Origin: Nakamurella sp040546275
GTDB taxonomy: Bacteria; Actinomycetota; Actinomycetes; Mycobacteriales; Nakamurellaceae
Assembly: GCF_040546275.1 (NCBI RefSeq)
Contig: NZ_JBEPNO010000028.1
Span: forward strand, 1-64,000
DNA: 64,000 nt
Direction of reading: 5' to 3'
Position numbers and translations under genes: made by a program. A model generated the notes under the pieces. The model was not told the origin of the DNA, made no database searches, and saw only the letters and a program-made list of their open reading frames with translations. Positions 61,429-64,000 of this stretch are shown here, piece by piece (the stretch's first letter is position 1; the number at the start of each line of letters is the position of its first letter).

Positions 61429-62550
61429 ATGAAGTTCCGCGTCGCCCGCGAAGACCTCGCAGACGCAGTTGCCTGGGTCGCCAAGTCGCTGCCCAGCCGT
61501 CCGCCCGTCCCCGTGCTCGGCGGCATCCTGCTCGAGGTCGAGGGATCGACCCTGGTCGTCGCCGGCTTCGACTACGAGGTCTCCACCAGGGCCGAGGTGT
61601 CGATCGACGCCGATTCGGGCGGACGAGTCCTCGTCTCCGGGCGTCTGCTGGCCGAGATCACCCGGGCCCTGCCGGCCAAGCCGGTCGAGATCTCGACCGA
61701 GGGATCCCGCGTGCTCATCAACGGCGGTTCGGCGCGGTTCACCCTGCCGACGATGCCGGTCGAGGACTACCCGGCGCTGCCGTCGATGCCGGCCGCGTCC
61801 GGCAAGGTCGACGCAGCAGCGTTCGCCGAAGCCGTCGTCCAGACCGCCGTCGCCGCCGGCCGGGACGACACGCTGCCGATGCTGACCGGCGTCCGCGTCG
61901 AGATCGAGGGCGAGAAGCTCACCCTGGCCGCGACCGACCGGTTCCGACTGGCCGTCCGCGAGCTGACCTGGACCCCCGACGCCCCCGACATGTCCACCGC
62001 CGTCCTCGTCCCGGCCCGCACGCTCGCCGACGCGGCCAAGAGCCTCGGTGGGTCCAACGAGGTCATCGTCGGGCTGGGCGACGGGCTGCTCGGCCTGCAG
62101 GCCGGCGGCCGCCGCACCACCGTCCGGCTGCTCGACGTGGAATTCGTCAAGTACCGCTCGCTGCTGCCCAGCGAACACACCACCACCGTCGACGTCCCGG
62201 TCAGCGAACTGGGCGAGGCGATCAAGCGCGTCGCCCTGGTCACCGACCGCGGGCACCACCTGCGGATGCAGGTCACCGACGGCGTACTCACCCTGACGGC
62301 CGGCGGCGACGACGAAGGCCGGGCCGAGGAGGGCCTTGGCGTCGAGGCCGACGGCGCCGAACTGCTCATCGCGTTCAACCCGACTTACCTGCTGGACGGC
62401 CTCGGGGTGCTGCACGCTGACACCGTGCGTCTGGCCTTCACGACGCCCTCACGGCCCGCGCTGCTGCTGCCACTGGTCACCGAGGACGGCGAGCGCACAG
62501 TCGATTCGGCGTACCGGTACCTGGTGATGCCGGCCCGCCTGCCCGGCTGA
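61429..62550 (+). CDS. dnaN: DNA polymerase III beta sliding clamp
   Basis: This 373-residue three-domain clamp begins MKFRVAREDLADAVAWVAKSLPSRPPVPVLGGILLEVEG and shows TLPTMPVEDYPALP, ATDRFRLAVRELTW and the C-terminal LLLPLVTEDGERTVDSAYRYLVMPARL. It tethers the replicative polymerase and repair factors to DNA. GGAGG lies 4 nt before ATG 61429; an in-frame ATG at 61411 would add a short leader. It follows oriC and precedes recF by 3 bp. Confidence 0.97.
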   Translation: MKFRVAREDLADAVAWVAKSLPSRPPVPVLGGILLEVEGSTLVVAGFDYEVSTRAEVSIDADSGGRVLVSGRLLAEITRALPAKPVEISTEGSRVLINGGSARFTLPTMPVEDYPALPSMPAASGKVDAAAFAEAVVQTAVAAGRDDTLPMLTGVRVEIEGEKLTLAATDRFRLAVRELTWTPDAPDMSTAVLVPARTLADAAKSLGGSNEVIVGLGDGLLGLQAGGRRTTVRLLDVEFVKYRSLLPSEHTTTVDVPVSELGEAIKRVALVTDRGHHLRMQVTDGVLTLTAGGDDEGRAEEGLGVEADGAELLIAFNPTYLLDGLGVLHADTVRLAFTTPSRPALLLPLVTEDGERTVDSAYRYLVMPARLPG

Positions 62551-62553
62551 TCG

Positions 62554-63678
62554 GTGTACGTCAGGCACCTCTCTTTGGTCGACTTCCGGTCGTGGTCGAC
62601 GGTGGAGTGGCCCCTCGATCCGGGTGTCAACGTGTTGATCGGCCGCAACGGCGCCGGGAAGACCAACCTCGTCGAGGCGCTAGGCTACCTCGCCACCCTC
62701 TCCTCGCACCGGGTCGCCTCCGATGCACCGCTGATCCGACGGGGTGCCGAACGGGCGATCATCCGGGCAGCGGTCGTCTCCGACGGCCGGGAACTGCTGC
62801 TCGAGGCGGAGATCACCGCGGGCAAGGCCAACCGCGCCAGGATCAACCGGGCTCCGGTGACCAGGGCCAGGGACATCCTCGGTGTCCTGCGTACCGTGCT
62901 GTTCGCGCCCGAGGACCTTGCGCTCGTCCGCGGGGATCCATCCGAGCGTCGGCGCTTCCTCGACGAGGTACTGATCATGCGAACCCCGCGGCTGGCCGGC
63001 GTCAGGTCCGACTACGACCGCGTCCTCAAACAACGCAGCGCGCTGCTGAAGTCAGCGGGGCGGGGGAGAGGTGGCGCCGACCTCTCGACGCTCGATGTCT
63101 GGGACGAGCACCTGGCCGCCTCCGGTGCCGCGCTGCTGCTGGCCCGGATGGAGTTGGTCCTCGAGATCACGCCGCACGTGGTGGCCGCCTACTCGGATCT
63201 GGCACCGTCCTCGGAGGCAATCGATCTGCTCTACCGGTCGTCGTTGGGCGAGGCGATGCCCGGACCGACGCCGACCGAGGCGGAGCTGGCAGCCGCGCTG
63301 CTCGCCGAGATGGGTCGGCTGCGTCAGCAGGAAATGGATCGCGGGGTCTGCCTGGTCGGGCCGCACCGGGACGATCTGGAGCTACGACTGGGGGAAGGAC
63401 CGGCGAAGGGCTACGCCTCGCATGGCGAGTCCTGGTCGTTCGCCCTGGCGCTGAAGCTCGGTGGGTTCTCCCTGCTCCGATCGGACGGGGTCGACCCGGT
63501 GCTGGTCCTCGATGACGTGTTTGCCGAACTCGACACGTCCCGTCGGGGCCGGCTCACTCACCTGGTCGCCGATGCCGATCAGGTGCTCGTCACCGCTGCG
63601 GTCCCGGGTGACGTGCCTTCCACCTTGGCGGGCATCCATCACCTGGTCGCTGAGGGAAAGCTCGAAATGGTGACCTAG
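62554..63678 (+). CDS. recF: DNA replication and repair protein RecF
   Basis: This 374-residue SMC-like ATPase has VRHLSLVDFRSW, Walker A GRNGAGKTN, the DNA-contact region LFAPEDLALVRGDPSERRRFLDE, signature SWSFALALKL and Walker B LVLDDVFAELD. It aids gap repair by loading RecA. GTG 62554 starts 3 bp after the dnaN stop, with no room for a separate promoter, so they are coexpressed. It is followed by DnaA boxes. Confidence 0.96.
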   Translation: MYVRHLSLVDFRSWSTVEWPLDPGVNVLIGRNGAGKTNLVEALGYLATLSSHRVASDAPLIRRGAERAIIRAAVVSDGRELLLEAEITAGKANRARINRAPVTRARDILGVLRTVLFAPEDLALVRGDPSERRRFLDEVLIMRTPRLAGVRSDYDRVLKQRSALLKSAGRGRGGADLSTLDVWDEHLAASGAALLLARMELVLEITPHVVAAYSDLAPSSEAIDLLYRSSLGEAMPGPTPTEAELAAALLAEMGRLRQQEMDRGVCLVGPHRDDLELRLGEGPAKGYASHGESWSFALALKLGGFSLLRSDGVDPVLVLDDVFAELDTSRRGRLTHLVADADQVLVTAAVPGDVPSTLAGIHHLVAEGKLEMVT

Positions 63679-63698
63679 TCCACTCCGTTTCGGCCCTA

Positions 63699-63732
63699 CC
63701 ATCCACAAAGCTGTGTACAACTTTGTGGACAA
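63699..63732. promoter_or_regulatory. DnaA boxes in a hairpin after recF
   Basis: CCATCCACA (63699-63707), TGTGTACAA (63712-63720) and the perfect TGTGGACAA (63724-63732) are embedded in an 8-bp inverted repeat (CCACAAAG/CTTTGTGG, 63703-63728). They may be a third DnaA-binding locus downstream of oriC. Confidence 0.6.
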
Positions 63733-63796
63733 CTCCACCTGACACCACTGTGAGTACTTGCCGAAGACACCAAAGGATGATCCGGAAGGGGTAGGC

Positions 63797-64000
63797 GTGA
63801 AAGAGCCCGACGAGCCTTCCCGGGCCGACCCGGCCAAGAAGTCGGGCAAGGGCGCGGACCTGGCGCGTGATGCGCTGGCTGCGGCCCGGGCGCAGAACGC
63901 CGCACGTCGTCAGTCCCTCAAACGCGAGATCGAGCAGAACCCGAAGGGACGACGATCGGGCTCGGCTGCCTCGCTGCGTCGGCGTCGGTGGTCAGGTTCG
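63797..64000 (+). CDS. DciA-like (DUF721) protein, 5' part
   Basis: From GTG 63797 the frame reads KEPDEPSRADPAKKSGKGADLARDALAAAR, then the basic RRQSLKREIEQNPKGRR and RRRRWSG, matching the N-terminal region of the actinobacterial DUF721/DciA family that follows recF. DciA loads the replicative helicase in many bacteria. The C-terminal part lies beyond the end of the window. GGAAGGGG lies just before the start. Confidence 0.8.
   Translation, partial: MKEPDEPSRADPAKKSGKGADLARDALAAARAQNAARRQSLKREIEQNPKGRRSGSAASLRRRRWSGS

Overview
This 64-kb window is from the replication-origin region of a high-GC actinobacterial chromosome. Its right end carries the canonical block rpmH-rnpA-yidD-yidC-jag-rsmG (minus strand), a spacer containing parS sites, parA-parB (minus strand), and dnaA-oriC-dnaN-recF plus the start of a DciA-like gene (plus strand). 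GTG starts, 4-nt ATGA/GTGA overlaps, parS sites of the form TGTTTCACGTGAAACA and DnaA boxes of the form TTGTCCACA all fit Actinobacteria. The origin-proximal tellurium-resistance (Ter) cluster and the aminotransferase/D-Ala ligase pair suggest a Frankineae/Nakamurella-like lineage, but I cannot prove the genus from sequence alone. I see no tRNA, rRNA, CRISPR array or complete insertion sequence.

Layout. (1) 0.2-11 kb is accessory and partly decayed: an MFS exporter coupled to a P-loop kinase; an ATIC-like AICAR transformylase broken by one amber codon; a blasticidin-S-deaminase/ASCH fusion; a DNA-methylase-like enzyme; GNATs; DUF2332; an HTH-citrate synthase; a broken HIT gene; a truncated methyltransferase; a frameshifted GNAT. 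(2) 11-36 kb holds transport and regulation modules: MarR/ABC exporter, M14 carboxypeptidase, GNAT, amidohydrolase, MMPL, PadR/ABC/FtsX, PAP2, racemase, SDR, MerR, metallo-beta-lactamase-fold protein, frameshifted TauE, DUF3224, aminotransferase, D-Ala ligase-like ATP-grasp, and a three-gene small-membrane-protein/PRC-barrel operon. (3) 36-48 kb is a ureohydrolase and a Ter stress cluster: three TerD proteins, a coiled-coil protein, and the Ter-associated biosynthetic set of ATP-grasp, CitE-like lyase, double phosphoribosyltransferase and HAD phosphatase. (4) 48-64 kb is the chromosome segregation and replication region.

Most unusual points. Between parA and rsmG there is about 4.1 kb without a recognisable gene. 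It has two DnaA boxes, seven degenerate 57-61-bp tandem repeats, and three parS sites about 1 kb apart, with a fourth parS inside the parA reading frame. Each of the three intergenic parS cores is extended into a longer perfect palindrome (24-26 bp) with flanks that differ from site to site but stay symmetrical. Separately, the deaminase-ASCH fusion keeps the residues expected for both cytosine-nucleoside deamination and N4-acetylcytidine hydrolysis. This suggests a two-step deacylase/deaminase acting on N4-acylated cytosine nucleosides, possibly antibiotics.
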